Below, piece after piece: positions 7,946 through 16,876 of a stretch of 64,000 nucleotides of DNA. Below the pieces are notes generated by a model, which saw nothing but the letters and a program-made list of their open reading frames with translations, did not search any database and had not been told where the DNA came from. Both the position numbers and the translations under genes were made by a program. The stretch's first letter is position 1. Every line of letters starts with the position of its first letter. Source of the DNA: Luteimonas suaedae (GTDB lineage: Bacteria; Pseudomonadota; Gammaproteobacteria; Xanthomonadales; Xanthomonadaceae). The DNA lies in assembly GCF_008312895.1 (NCBI RefSeq), contig NZ_VSSP01000006.1:62001-126000 (forward strand), read 5' to 3'.

Positions 7946-9781
7946 ATGTCCGCGGACCTGCAGGCAACCGATCGATCGGAGCGCGGCGCTTTGGCGCGGC
8001 GCCACAACCATGCGCTGGTGGCGCTGGCGCGGCAGGTGTGGCACGACGATTGCAGCCTGGAGTCGGCCTACGCGCAGATCTGCGAGGTCGCCGCCGCCGC
8101 CCTCGAGGCCGATCGTGTCGGCATCTGGCACCTGGACCCCACCCATGCCCGGCTCGCCTGCGTGCACCTGTTCCAGCGCAAGGGCGCGCTGCACAATCCG
8201 CCCGGCGCGCACGAGGTCCTGCCTCTGGGCGATGAGTACCGCGCGCGCCTGGGGCAAATGCGGGTGATCGACGCCGCCGACGTGACCGGCGATGTCGCAT
8301 TGACCGCCGCCGATCCCGCGCTGGCCGGCTACCTGGAGCGGCACGACATCGTCTCGATGCTCGATGCGCCGGTGCGCAGCGGCGGCGAGCTGGTCGGCGT
8401 GGTCTGCCACGAGCAGGTCGGCACGCCGCGCGTGTGGACGCCGGAAGACCAGGCGTTCGCCGCCAGCATCGGTGACTACGCGGCGATGGCCGCCGAGATC
8501 AACCGTCGCCGCGAGGCCGAGAACCGGCTGCGCTATCTGGAGCTGCACGACCCGTTGACCGACCTGCCCAATCGCGATCACCTGCTGGAGGTCGCGCACA
8601 GCGCGTTGCGGCCGATGGGTCGCGGAGGCCACGGCCTCGCCGCGATCCATCTGCAGATCGAACCCGGCGGCGTCGGTGGCGACGACGCCCTGGTGCTACC
8701 CGGGCTCGCGGCGCAGCTGCGCCGCGAGTTCGGCGACGTGGTCACCCTGGCGCGGGTGCGCGAGCACGCCTTCGCACTGCTGCCGCACGGTGACCTGCCG
8801 GAGACTGAGGCGCTCGAGCTCGCCGAGCGCTGCCTGGCGCTGGTGCAGGTGGCGCATCACGCCGCAGCGGTCGGTGTCGCCTTCGCCCGCGACCTGGCGG
8901 CACCGTCGGCCCATGCCCTGCTGCGCAATGCCGAGCTGGCCAGCCAGCGCGCGCGTGCGGACGGCCGCAATCGATGCGAAGTGTTCGACGCCGAACATCA
9001 CCGCGGCCTGCTCAAGCGCCTGGGCATCGAACGGGCGCTGCGCGAGGCGATGACTCAGGAGCGGTTGCAGGTGTGGTTCCAGCCCGAGGTCGACTTGCGC
9101 GACGGCCGTTGGCTGGCGGCCGAGGCGCTGCTGCGCTGGCAGGACGCGGACGGCACCCTGCATCCGGCAGAGGAGTTCATCGACGTGGCCGAATCCTCCG
9201 GGCTGATCGTGCCGCTCGGGCGCTGGGTGCTGGACAACGCCTGCCGGCTGGCGTGTGGCTGGACCGCGCGCGACGGCACGGCGCCGGTGCTGCGGGTCAA
9301 CGTGTCGGCACGGCAGTTCGAGCAGCCGAACCTGCTGGCCGACATCGAGCAGGTGCTGCAGCAGACCGGATTGCCGCGGGCGCGGTTGTGCCTGGAACTG
9401 ACCGAAACCGCGCTGCTGGCCGATGCCGAGGGCGCGGCGCACACGCTGTCGCGGCTGCGCGCTCTCGGCATCGGTGTTGCGCTCGACGATTTCGGCACCG
9501 GCTGGGCGTCGCTGGGGTATCTCAAGCGGCTACCGATCGACGCGATCAAGCTCGACCGCAGCTTCATCGGCGGCCTGCCCGAGGACCGCTACGACAGCGC
9601 CATCGTCGAGGCGGTGGCCACCATCGCCCGCAAGATCGGGATCGACGTGGTGGCCGAGGGCGTGGAATCGCAGGCCCAGGCCGATGCCTTGCTGGCGCTC
9701 GGCATCCTGCGGGCGCAGGGGTTCCTGTTCGCGCCGGCGCTCGACCACGCGGAACTGCTGGCGCGCTACGGCGCCGGGTGA
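7946..9781 (+). CDS. GAF-GGDEF(degenerate)-EAL cyclic-di-GMP phosphodiesterase-like protein
   Basis: 611 aa cytoplasmic signalling protein. An N-terminal GAF sensor domain (about residues 20-190) is followed by a GGDEF-like region (about 195-350) lacking a GGDEF signature, so probably without cyclase activity. The EAL domain then has EALLRW, ELTETALL, ALDDFGTGWASL and VVAEGVES, which carry the metal-binding and catalytic residues of active c-di-GMP phosphodiesterases. It should hydrolyse c-di-GMP, perhaps controlled by a GAF ligand. The start follows GGGAGCGAGAGG immediately. It is divergent from the large oxidoreductase gene. Confidence 0.9.
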   Translation: MSADLQATDRSERGALARRHNHALVALARQVWHDDCSLESAYAQICEVAAAALEADRVGIWHLDPTHARLACVHLFQRKGALHNPPGAHEVLPLGDEYRARLGQMRVIDAADVTGDVALTAADPALAGYLERHDIVSMLDAPVRSGGELVGVVCHEQVGTPRVWTPEDQAFAASIGDYAAMAAEINRRREAENRLRYLELHDPLTDLPNRDHLLEVAHSALRPMGRGGHGLAAIHLQIEPGGVGGDDALVLPGLAAQLRREFGDVVTLARVREHAFALLPHGDLPETEALELAERCLALVQVAHHAAAVGVAFARDLAAPSAHALLRNAELASQRARADGRNRCEVFDAEHHRGLLKRLGIERALREAMTQERLQVWFQPEVDLRDGRWLAAEALLRWQDADGTLHPAEEFIDVAESSGLIVPLGRWVLDNACRLACGWTARDGTAPVLRVNVSARQFEQPNLLADIEQVLQQTGLPRARLCLELTETALLADAEGAAHTLSRLRALGIGVALDDFGTGWASLGYLKRLPIDAIKLDRSFIGGLPEDRYDSAIVEAVATIARKIGIDVVAEGVESQAQADALLALGILRAQGFLFAPALDHAELLARYGAG

Positions 9782-9850
9782 GCGCGGCGCGGGCGCCCGG
9801 TCCCGCACGTGGCACAATGCGCGCGGGGATCCGGAACACGTGCCAACGCC

Positions 9851-10483
9851 ATGAAAGCCAGTCTCGTCCGCTGCCTGGGGCTCACGCTCCTGCTGCCGCT
9901 CGCCGTCCACGCCCAGACCGTGCCCAAGCCGAAGGAGTTCTACTTCGACGAGGACACCGCGACCACGCGCCCGATCGTCGCCATCGAAGGCAGCGACGAG
10001 CCCACGCTCGCGCGCCTGATGCAGTTGATGGAGCGCGACCGGCGCGATGCCGATCGCGCCGCCGCGCAGCTGGCGCATATCGCCATGTCGACCGACCGCG
10101 TCGACACCGGCCACGCGTTGTACCGGCGCGCGTTCGATGGCGCCTCACGCGGCATGATGCGCCATGCGCTGCACTGGAACTACGGCTGGGACCTGTCGCG
10201 CAGCGGCGATGCCGAGGGTGCGCTGCAGCAGTGGCTGGCGGCCGCATCGGATCGCCTGATCAACCCCGAATGGCTGCCGCCGACGCTGGCATTGGCGCTG
10301 TGGCGCCTCGAGCGCCGCGACGAGGCGCTGGCCTGGTATGCCGCGGCCGTGCGGACCTATCCCGGACGTTGGCGCAGTCCCGGCGATTTCAGCGCATTGC
10401 TGCCCGATTGGCGCGATGACGAGCGCAAGACCTTGGGCGAGGTGCATGCCGCCTGGCTGGAGAACCCGCCGGCCTGGCCCTGA
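9851..10483 (+). CDS. Secreted protein with TPR-like helices
   Basis: 210 aa with a typical signal peptide (MKASLVRCLGLTLLLPLAVHA, cleavage after AHA). The mature part is helical: alternating A-x-x-LY-x-RAF, EGALQQWL and EALAWYAAAVRTYP segments fit tetratricopeptide-type pairs, with about three pairs between residues 60 and 175. The C-terminus is Trp/Pro-rich. It starts 69 bp after the EAL gene and may be co-transcribed. No enzyme motif is visible; a periplasmic protein-binding role is inferred from the fold only. Confidence 0.7.
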   Translation: MKASLVRCLGLTLLLPLAVHAQTVPKPKEFYFDEDTATTRPIVAIEGSDEPTLARLMQLMERDRRDADRAAAQLAHIAMSTDRVDTGHALYRRAFDGASRGMMRHALHWNYGWDLSRSGDAEGALQQWLAAASDRLINPEWLPPTLALALWRLERRDEALAWYAAAVRTYPGRWRSPGDFSALLPDWRDDERKTLGEVHAAWLENPPAWP

Positions 10484-10532
10484 GCGCGGCCGCAGGCGCG
10501 ACAGGGTCGCGCAAGTATTGCCGCCGCCCTTC

Positions 10533-10633
10533 GTAGGGGCGCCCCATGGGCGCGATGCCGCGTGACGTGTGTGGCCCCGGACACGTGCGGCACCCATGGG
10601 CAAGTCGGCATCGCGCCCATGGGGCGCTCCTAC
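10533..10633. repeat. Palindromic intergenic repeat, GTAGGAG family, copy 1
   Basis: Starts GTAGGGGCGCCCCATGGGCG and ends with the inverted counterpart CATCGCGCCCATGGGGCG then CTCCTAC, enclosing a short loop. It lies between the convergent genes ending at 10483 and 10701, so it may act as a bidirectional terminator or mRNA 3' stabiliser. Confidence 0.85.
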
Positions 10634-10700
10634 ACGAGCGCAGGCGCGGTGTCTGTGGTGTGTGGGGCTGCTTCGCCCATCGGGCTGATGGCGCGTCCGC

Positions 10701-11429
10701 TCAGGGCAAGGCGCCGGCCTCGACCGGAACCTCGTGCGCGCGCAGCCAGGCCATCACCGCCTCGCGCTCGGCGCGGGCTTCGGCAGTCAGGCGATCGGTC
10801 GGCGTCTTGAAGAAGTAGGCCTGGAACGTGGCGTCCTGGGCGTTCTTCGCGCCGGCGTCGGCGCCGGCTTCGAGCAGCGCTCGCACGTGCGTGCCGGCAT
10901 TGATCATCGCCGCCTTGTGCAGCGGGGTGTTGCCGGTGCGGTCGGCGAGATCCGGGTCGGCGCCGGCTTCGAGCAGGCGGCGGAACTGGGCGTCGGTGCG
11001 CGGGCCGGTGGCGCCGGCCAGCGGCGTGGCGCCGGTCTCGCCGTGGCGGACATCGGGATCGCCGCCGCCGGCGAGGACGATCTCCAGGTATTCCGGATCG
11101 TCGGCGATGGCGGCGCCGTGCACTGCGGTGCTGCCGCCCAGGCCTGGACGGTTGGGGTCGGCGCCTGCGGCCAGCAGCGCCTGCAGTCCGTGCTTGCTCT
11201 GCGCCAGCATCGCCAGCTGCAGCAGGTTGACGCCCTGCGCGCCCTGCGCGTTCGGATCGGCACCCTGCTGCACCAGGTCGCGGACGCGTGCCGCATCGCC
11301 GTCGGCGGCGGCTTCGGCCAGCGCGGCGGCGGTCGGGTCGTCGGGGAAAGCTCGCTTGGCGTCCATGGCGTCTCCGCTGCAGGCGGCGCCGGTCAGCATC
11401 AGCAGGATCGTCAGCAGTGCGGCGCGCAT
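10701..11429 (-). CDS. Exported ankyrin-repeat protein 1 (putative immunity partner)
   Basis: 242 aa. A signal sequence (MRAALLTILLMLTGAAC) ends in a Cys with a lipobox-like context, so it is likely a periplasmic lipoprotein. About five ankyrin repeats follow, with the hallmarks LLAAGADPN, TGATPLAGA, LLEAGADPDLADRTGNTPLH and LLEAGADAGAKN. It is closely similar along its length to the ankyrin protein at 12497-13228, including the shared KNAQDATFQ and RAEREAV segments. It lies 54 bp downstream of a lipase-like gene. By analogy with periplasmic immunity proteins of antibacterial lipases, it may bind and inhibit that enzyme; this is inference. Confidence 0.8.
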   Translation of the reverse strand: MRAALLTILLMLTGAACSGDAMDAKRAFPDDPTAAALAEAAADGDAARVRDLVQQGADPNAQGAQGVNLLQLAMLAQSKHGLQALLAAGADPNRPGLGGSTAVHGAAIADDPEYLEIVLAGGGDPDVRHGETGATPLAGATGPRTDAQFRRLLEAGADPDLADRTGNTPLHKAAMINAGTHVRALLEAGADAGAKNAQDATFQAYFFKTPTDRLTAEARAEREAVMAWLRAHEVPVEAGALP

Positions 11430-11483
11430 GGGGCGATTCTCACACACCCGTCCCGCGCGCGAGGCACGCGCTGCCCCGGCCGG

Positions 11484-12419
11484 TCAGGACGCCCAGGGAC
11501 GCTGTTCGCGCAGGGCTTCCAGCACCGCGCCCTGCAAATGCAGCTCGCCGCTGTGCTGGACGATGGCGATCGGGTTGAAGCGGTTCCAGCCGGTCAGCGG
11601 GTCGGGATCGTCGAGCACGATCTCGTGTCCGGGCGCATCCGGAATGCCGTTCACCCCCCAGATGTCCTGCTGCGCGGTGGTCAGGGCCTCGCCGTCGACG
11701 TTGTAGCGGCGGATCTGCCCGGCCGCGGCATCGGCCTTGGCGGCGTCGGGATCGAGCCCGAGGTCGCGCATGGTGTCGTCGTGCACGCCGGATGCGTTGA
11801 AGGTCACGGCGGTATTGCCGGTCGCCAGTGATGCGGTGGCGGCGAGGCCGCCGCCCAGCGAATGCCCGGTGATGGCGAGGCTGTCGCCGAAGGCGGCATC
11901 GGCCAGCTGCGCCAGCTGCACGGCCTCGTCGAACTGCTCGGCCTGCCAGCCCAGGCCCTGGCGGATGTTGGCGCCGGTCCAGTCCTGGAACTCGTTGGAG
12001 CCGGCGAAGGCCAGCACGTGGTTGCCTTCGCCGTCGGTGTAGATGCCGGCGCGGAAGCCGGTTTCCGGGTTCTCGAGCGACGCCGGGTCGATGCCGGCCG
12101 CGAGCAGCTGCGCGTCGTCCAGCCGGGTCCAGTCGCCGACCGACCGCACCGACGGGTCGTAGGCCGCCGCGGAGAGTTCCATCATCTGCAGGTCGATCGC
12201 CTTGGCGTCCTGGCCGCGGACCTGGGCGTCGAACGATGCAGCGTTGGCCGCGTTCTGCCCGGACAGCAGTCCGGCCAGCTGCGGGTGATAGCTCGGCTCG
12301 AGCCGGTAGCTGCCGGTCGGCGCCTGCGGCACCGTCGTCGCCTGGGGCGTCCGTTCGCTGGACGCCGGGTTGTGCAGCGCCTGCTGCGCGGCGGTCGACG
12401 ATTCGATGTTCAGGCCCAT
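11484..12419 (-). CDS. Lipase-like alpha/beta hydrolase 1 (putative effector)
   Basis: 311 aa without signal peptide. The nucleophile elbow GHSLGGG is at residues 185-191 (Ser187), inside a class-3-lipase-like core (AFAGSNEFQDW before it, TFNASGVHDD after). The N-terminal 60 residues are polar and disordered-looking and contain YRLEPSYHPQ (38-47), a motif also found in the second lipase here. The start is well supported by GGAGGGG just upstream. The gene sits between two ankyrin genes in a four-gene minus-strand run. Absence of a signal peptide suggests delivery by a specialised route if exported; no VgrG, PAAR or XVIPCD-type tail was seen. Confidence 0.8.
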   Translation of the reverse strand: MGLNIESSTAAQQALHNPASSERTPQATTVPQAPTGSYRLEPSYHPQLAGLLSGQNAANAASFDAQVRGQDAKAIDLQMMELSAAAYDPSVRSVGDWTRLDDAQLLAAGIDPASLENPETGFRAGIYTDGEGNHVLAFAGSNEFQDWTGANIRQGLGWQAEQFDEAVQLAQLADAAFGDSLAITGHSLGGGLAATASLATGNTAVTFNASGVHDDTMRDLGLDPDAAKADAAAGQIRRYNVDGEALTTAQQDIWGVNGIPDAPGHEIVLDDPDPLTGWNRFNPIAIVQHSGELHLQGAVLEALREQRPWAS

Positions 12420-12496
12420 TCCAGACCCCTCCGCTGGGATGCTACGACCCTAGCCCCGCATTCGCGTCCAGACCAGCTAGGGCCGACCCGAGGCGG

Positions 12497-13228
12497 TCAG
12501 GCGTCGCTGCCGGCCTCCAGCGGCACGTCGTGGCGGCGCAGCCAGGTCCGCACCGCCTCGCGCTCGGCACGGGCGCGGTCGCTGAGGACAGGGGCGGGCA
12601 CGCCGAAGTAGTACGGCTGGAAGGTCGCATCCTGGGCATTCTTCGCCTGCGGATCGGCCCCGGCCTCGAGCAGCTGCAGCACGTGGGCGCCGGCGTTGAT
12701 CATGGCCGCGCGGTGCAAGGGGGTGTTGCCGGTGCGGTCGGCCGCATTCGGATCGGCGCCGGCGGCCAGCAGGCGCCGGAAGGTGGCGGCGGTGCGCGGA
12801 CCCACCGCCTGGGCGAGCGGAGTCTCGCCGCTTTCGGCGTGGCGCGCGTCGGCGTTGCCGCCGTGGGCCAGCAACAGCTCGAGATAGGCCGGGTCGTCGA
12901 CCAGGGCGGCGGTATGCATCGCCGTGCTGCCGCCGTAGCCGGGCAGGTTCGGGTCGGCGCCGGCGGCCAGCAGCGCCTCCAGGCCATCCCGGCTCTGCTT
13001 GAAGATGGCGTGCTGCAGCAGGTTGAGCCCGCCCTCGCCACGGGCGTCGGGATCGCCGTTCTCGTCGAGCAGGGTGCGGATGACGTAGGTATCGCCCTGT
13101 TCCACCGCGTCGGCGAGGCGGGCGACGGCGGGGTCGGTGAAGGGGCCGGTCTGCATGGCGCTCCCGTGGCAGGACGTGGTGGCCAGTACCGCGGCCAGCA
13201 GCGCCGGGATGGATGGGAACTTGCTCAC
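12497..13228 (-). CDS. Exported ankyrin-repeat protein 2 (putative immunity partner)
   Basis: 243 aa paralogue of the protein at 10701-11429. The signal sequence ends AVLATTSCHG, a Cys-containing site that may be lipidated. Repeats include LLAAGADPNLPGYGGSTAMH, LLLAHGGNADARH, LLAAGADPNAADRTGNTPLH and LLEAGADPQAKN, about five in all. It lies 94 bp downstream of the larger lipase gene and 77 bp upstream of the smaller one, repeating the lipase-then-ankyrin order. An inhibitor or chaperone role toward the preceding lipase is inferred from gene order and from its predicted periplasmic location. Confidence 0.8.
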   Translation of the reverse strand: MSKFPSIPALLAAVLATTSCHGSAMQTGPFTDPAVARLADAVEQGDTYVIRTLLDENGDPDARGEGGLNLLQHAIFKQSRDGLEALLAAGADPNLPGYGGSTAMHTAALVDDPAYLELLLAHGGNADARHAESGETPLAQAVGPRTAATFRRLLAAGADPNAADRTGNTPLHRAAMINAGAHVLQLLEAGADPQAKNAQDATFQPYYFGVPAPVLSDRARAEREAVRTWLRRHDVPLEAGSDA

Positions 13229-13322
13229 CTGCCGATTCTGCCATGCGCGGACATCGCTGCCGGTGTGCGCGGCGGATCGCCCCTCCCTGTCACGGCCGTT
13301 GCGTGCGCGGGCGCGTCGCGCC

Positions 13323-14864
13323 TCAGCGGCGGAAGAAATCGACGACGCCTTGGCCGATGTCGCCGGCCAGATCGGCCATGTTCTCCACGCCTTGGCCGAT
13401 GCCGTCGGTCACGAACTCGACTCCGTCGCCGACGCGATCGACACCGGTCGACAGCAGGTCGCCGCCGCCTTCCACCGCGCCGGCCAGGATGTCGCCGGCG
13501 CGGCCCCAGCCGAGGTCGCGTACGGCGTCGGCGGCATCGCTGCTGCCGCGGTCGACGGCGCCGGCGGCGGTGTCGGCCAGGCCGTCGACGGTGTCGCCTG
13601 CGGAGTTGAAGAAGCCCTCGCCGAAGTCGCCGAGCAGATGCGCGACGCCGTCGACATGGTCGCCGCGGGCGAACTGGTCGCCGGTCACGTCGCGCAGGTC
13701 GTTGGCGAAGTCGCCGACGTTGCGGGCGTAGTCGTCCTGGATGATGTCGGGGATCGCGTCGATCAGTACGCGGCTGATGGAGGTGGGATTCTCGTAGCCG
13801 GGCTGCCACGGCTGCTGCTGCAGCATGGTGTCGATCATCAGCTGCTGCTCGTGGCTGATGGCGGCGCGCAGCAGGTCGCGGACGACGGGGATGCGGTCGA
13901 CCACGGCCGGATCGACCCAGTCGGGGGCGCCGGCGTATTCGAGCGCGCGTTCGACCAGGCCGCGGTCGAGCTCGCCCTCGGGCCGGACCACGATCGGCGC
14001 GCCGAGCGCGTCGGGCGTCGCCGGCGCCAGCGGCGAATTCTCCTGCAGCTGGGTCAGCAGGTCCTCGAACATGGAGTAGCGGCGGATCTGGCCGTCGCCG
14101 GCGACCTCGCGCGCGGCGGCGATGTCGATGCCCAGCCGCTCGAGGGTGTCGGGATGCACGCCGGAGGCATCGAAGGTGACGGCCGGGATGCCGGTGATGA
14201 TCGAGCCGACCGAGGCCAGGCCGCCGCCCTGGGAATGGCCGGTGATGGCGAGGTTGGTGGTCGCGCCGTCGGCGCCGGACTCGCCCAGGGTGCGCTTGAA
14301 CTCCTGCGCCACCTGCGGCGCCAGGCGATCAAACTCGTCGGTTTCCAGCCCGCTGCCCTGGGCGTAGTTGGTCTGCCAGTCCGGATCGGTCAGCATCGAT
14401 CCCTCGCCCTGGGTGCCGCGGTAGGCCAGGACGTAGTTGCCCTCGCCGTCGGTGAACACCTCGGCGCGGAACTGGCTGCCGGGGACGTCGAGCCGGACGT
14501 CGGCATCCCAGCCCATCGCCTCGAGTTCGGCCTGACCCACCTCGGTCCAGCCGCAGACCGTTTGCGGGCCATCGTCATAGGTGGCGTAGGCCATGCGCAT
14601 GAAGTCGACGTCCAGCGCGCGCGCCTGGGTGCCCTGCACGTAGGACGAGAACTCGCCCGGCCCATAGGGGGCGGAGGACGGACCGCATTGCGGCGCGCCC
14701 GTGGCACCCGGCGGCGCTACCTGCGGGTGATAGGACGGTTCCGGCCGGTACGGCGCGCCGGCGGCGATCGGCGGCGGCGGCGTCGTGTTCGGGTTGCCGG
14801 CGTGCTCCGGCGGCCGCCAGCCGTGGGCGGCGCCGGAATCCATGGCAGGAGAGATCGCACCCAT
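13323..14864 (-). CDS. Lipase-like hydrolase 2 with long glycine-rich amphipathic C-terminus (putative effector)
   Basis: 513 aa, no signal peptide. The core matches the smaller lipase of this locus: YRPEPSYHPQ at 39-48, FTDGEGNYVLAYRGTQ near 137-152 and nucleophile GHSQGGG at 209-215 (Ser211). After about residue 375 comes an extra 130-residue segment of repeated Gly/Asp/Val-rich helices (VGDGVEFVTDGIGQGVENMA) ending VVDFFRR, which could be membrane-active. The start at 14864 is preferred because GGAG lies 6 nt before it and both lipases then begin MG; ATGs at 14876 and 14888 are alternatives. First gene of the lipase-ankyrin-lipase-ankyrin run. Confidence 0.78.
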   Translation of the reverse strand: MGAISPAMDSGAAHGWRPPEHAGNPNTTPPPPIAAGAPYRPEPSYHPQVAPPGATGAPQCGPSSAPYGPGEFSSYVQGTQARALDVDFMRMAYATYDDGPQTVCGWTEVGQAELEAMGWDADVRLDVPGSQFRAEVFTDGEGNYVLAYRGTQGEGSMLTDPDWQTNYAQGSGLETDEFDRLAPQVAQEFKRTLGESGADGATTNLAITGHSQGGGLASVGSIITGIPAVTFDASGVHPDTLERLGIDIAAAREVAGDGQIRRYSMFEDLLTQLQENSPLAPATPDALGAPIVVRPEGELDRGLVERALEYAGAPDWVDPAVVDRIPVVRDLLRAAISHEQQLMIDTMLQQQPWQPGYENPTSISRVLIDAIPDIIQDDYARNVGDFANDLRDVTGDQFARGDHVDGVAHLLGDFGEGFFNSAGDTVDGLADTAAGAVDRGSSDAADAVRDLGWGRAGDILAGAVEGGGDLLSTGVDRVGDGVEFVTDGIGQGVENMADLAGDIGQGVVDFFRR

Positions 14865-15126
14865 GGTCCGCTCCATACGCGTTTCCATGGACAACGTACC
14901 CCGCTGCGCGCGGCGCGACAGCTAGGGCGTGCCCCAGTCGTCGGCCCCCGGGCGGATGCGTGCGGCCGGCGCCCGTCCGATCGGCGTGCCGCGAGGCCGC
15001 GGGCATCGTCACCGGACGCCTTGCTGCACGGCGCGAGCGGCGTCCGGCGGTCGCTGGCACCGACCGGTGTGACCCCGCCCGGCGGGAGCCGCTATCGTAG
15101 GCGCCTTGCCGTCCGGGAGAACGTCC

Positions 15127-16839
15127 ATGTCGCCATCGATGAGAGCCCTGTTTTGCATGGGGGCCCTGGCCGCGGCCCTGGCCGCCGATGCCGCCGACCG
15201 CATTACCGGGCAGCCTTTCGCCACCCGCAGCGAGGTCTACGCACCGCATGCGATGGCCGCCACCTCGCACCCGCTGGCCACGCAGGTCGCGCTCGACGTA
15301 ATGCAGGCCGGAGGCAGCGCGGTCGACGCCGCGATCGCCGCCAACGCCGCGCTCGGGCTGATGGAGCCGACCGGCAACGGCATCGGCGGCGACCTGTTCG
15401 CGATCGTCTGGGATCCGGCGACGCGGAAGCTGCACGGCTACAACGGCTCCGGGCGTTCGCCGCGCGCGCTCAGCCTGGCCGAGTTCGAGCGCCGCGGCCT
15501 GACCGACGTGCCCCCGCACGGCCCGCTGCCGGTGACGGTGCCGGGCACGGTGGACGCCTGGTTCGCGCTGCACGAGCGTTTCGGCAAGCGGCCGATGGCC
15601 GACAACCTGGCGCCGGCGATCCGCTACGCGCGCCAGGGCCATCCGGTGCACGAGACCATCGCCTACTACTGGAACCGCAGCGTGCCGCTGTTATCGAAGT
15701 GGCCCGGTTTCGCCGAGCAGTTCACCGTCGACGGCAAGCGTGCGCCGCGCACCGGCGAGACCTGGAAGAACCCCAACCTCGCCAACACCCTGCAGGCCCT
15801 CGCGGACGGCGGCCGCGATGCGTTCTACAAGGGCGACATCGCCCGCACCATCGCTGCCTACTTCAAGGCCAACGACGGCTTCCTGTCCTATGAGGACCTG
15901 GCCGCGCACGCAGGCGAGTGGGTGGAGCCGGTCTCGACCAACTACCGCGGCTATGACGTCTGGGAGCTGCCGCCGAACGGGCAGGGCATCGCCGCGCTGC
16001 AGATCCTCAACCTGCTCGAGCCCTACGACCTGAAGTCGTACGGTTTCGGCAGCCCCGAGCACGTGCACCTGTTCGTCGAGGCGAAGAAGCTCGCCTTCGC
16101 CGACCGCGCGCGCTGGTATGCCGATCCGGCCTTCCATCCGGCGCCGGTGGCCAGGCTGATCTCGAAGGAATACGCCGCCGAGCGCGGCAAGCTGATCTCG
16201 ATGGACCGCGTGCTGCGCGAGGCGCAGCCGGACACGCCGCAGCAGCTCGACGAGGGCGACACCATCTATCTCACCGTTGCCGACGGCGACGGCATGATGG
16301 TGTCGCTGATCCAGTCCAATTACCGCGGCATGGGCAGCGGCATGGCGCCGCCGGGGCTGGGCTTCATCTTCCAGGATCGCGGCGAGCAGTTCGTGCTCAA
16401 GCCCGGCCATCCGAACAGTTTCGAGCCCGGCAAGCGCCCGTTCCACACCATCATTCCCGCCTTCGTCACCAAGGACGGCAAGCCGTGGCTGTCGTACGGG
16501 GTGATGGGCGGCGCGATGCAGCCGCAGGGCCACGCGCAGATCATCCTCAACCTGATCGACTTCGGCATGAACCTGCAGGAGGCCGGCGATGCGCCGCGGA
16601 TCCAGCACGATGGCTCCACCGATCCCGCCGGCCAGGCGACGGTGATGAGCGACGGCGGCGAGGTCGACCTGGAAACCGGCTTTCCCTACGCGACCGTGCG
16701 CGAATTGATGCGCAAGGGGCATTCGGTGCGCTTCGCCCACGGCCCCTACGGCGGCTACCAGGCGATCATGGTCAATCCGCAGGGCGGCTGGATCGGCGCC
16801 AGCGAATCGCGCAAGGACGGGCATGCAGCGGGGTATTGA
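15127..16839 (+). CDS. Gamma-glutamyltransferase family protein
   Basis: 570 aa Ntn-hydrolase made as one precursor that cleaves itself into two subunits and transfers or hydrolyses gamma-glutamyl groups such as that of glutathione. A signal peptide (MSPSMRALFCMGALAAALAADAA) suggests periplasmic location. The N-terminal region has the family signature GGSAVDAAIAAN and GNGIGGDLFAIV. The probable autocleavage Thr is in the GDTIYLTVAD stretch near residue 379, where the more usual TTH reads TIY, a form seen in YwrD-like members. PLSS-type oxyanion residues are replaced by MGSGMAPPG. The start follows GGGAGAACG. Confidence 0.9.
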   Translation: MSPSMRALFCMGALAAALAADAADRITGQPFATRSEVYAPHAMAATSHPLATQVALDVMQAGGSAVDAAIAANAALGLMEPTGNGIGGDLFAIVWDPATRKLHGYNGSGRSPRALSLAEFERRGLTDVPPHGPLPVTVPGTVDAWFALHERFGKRPMADNLAPAIRYARQGHPVHETIAYYWNRSVPLLSKWPGFAEQFTVDGKRAPRTGETWKNPNLANTLQALADGGRDAFYKGDIARTIAAYFKANDGFLSYEDLAAHAGEWVEPVSTNYRGYDVWELPPNGQGIAALQILNLLEPYDLKSYGFGSPEHVHLFVEAKKLAFADRARWYADPAFHPAPVARLISKEYAAERGKLISMDRVLREAQPDTPQQLDEGDTIYLTVADGDGMMVSLIQSNYRGMGSGMAPPGLGFIFQDRGEQFVLKPGHPNSFEPGKRPFHTIIPAFVTKDGKPWLSYGVMGGAMQPQGHAQIILNLIDFGMNLQEAGDAPRIQHDGSTDPAGQATVMSDGGEVDLETGFPYATVRELMRKGHSVRFAHGPYGGYQAIMVNPQGGWIGASESRKDGHAAGY

Positions 16840-16876
16840 GGCGGCACGCACATTCGAATCACGGGGGAGGGCGAGG

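Noticed and set aside
11484-14864. The lipases as Xanthomonas-type T4SS effectors with an XVIPCD tail
   Set aside because: The C-termini do not show the conserved XVIPCD motifs, and no T4SS genes are in the window.
12236-15893. Long plus-strand frames across the lipase/ankyrin locus and into the gamma-glutamyltransferase gene
   Set aside because: Low-complexity Arg/Ala/Gly products antisense to or out of frame with clear genes; an effect of high GC.
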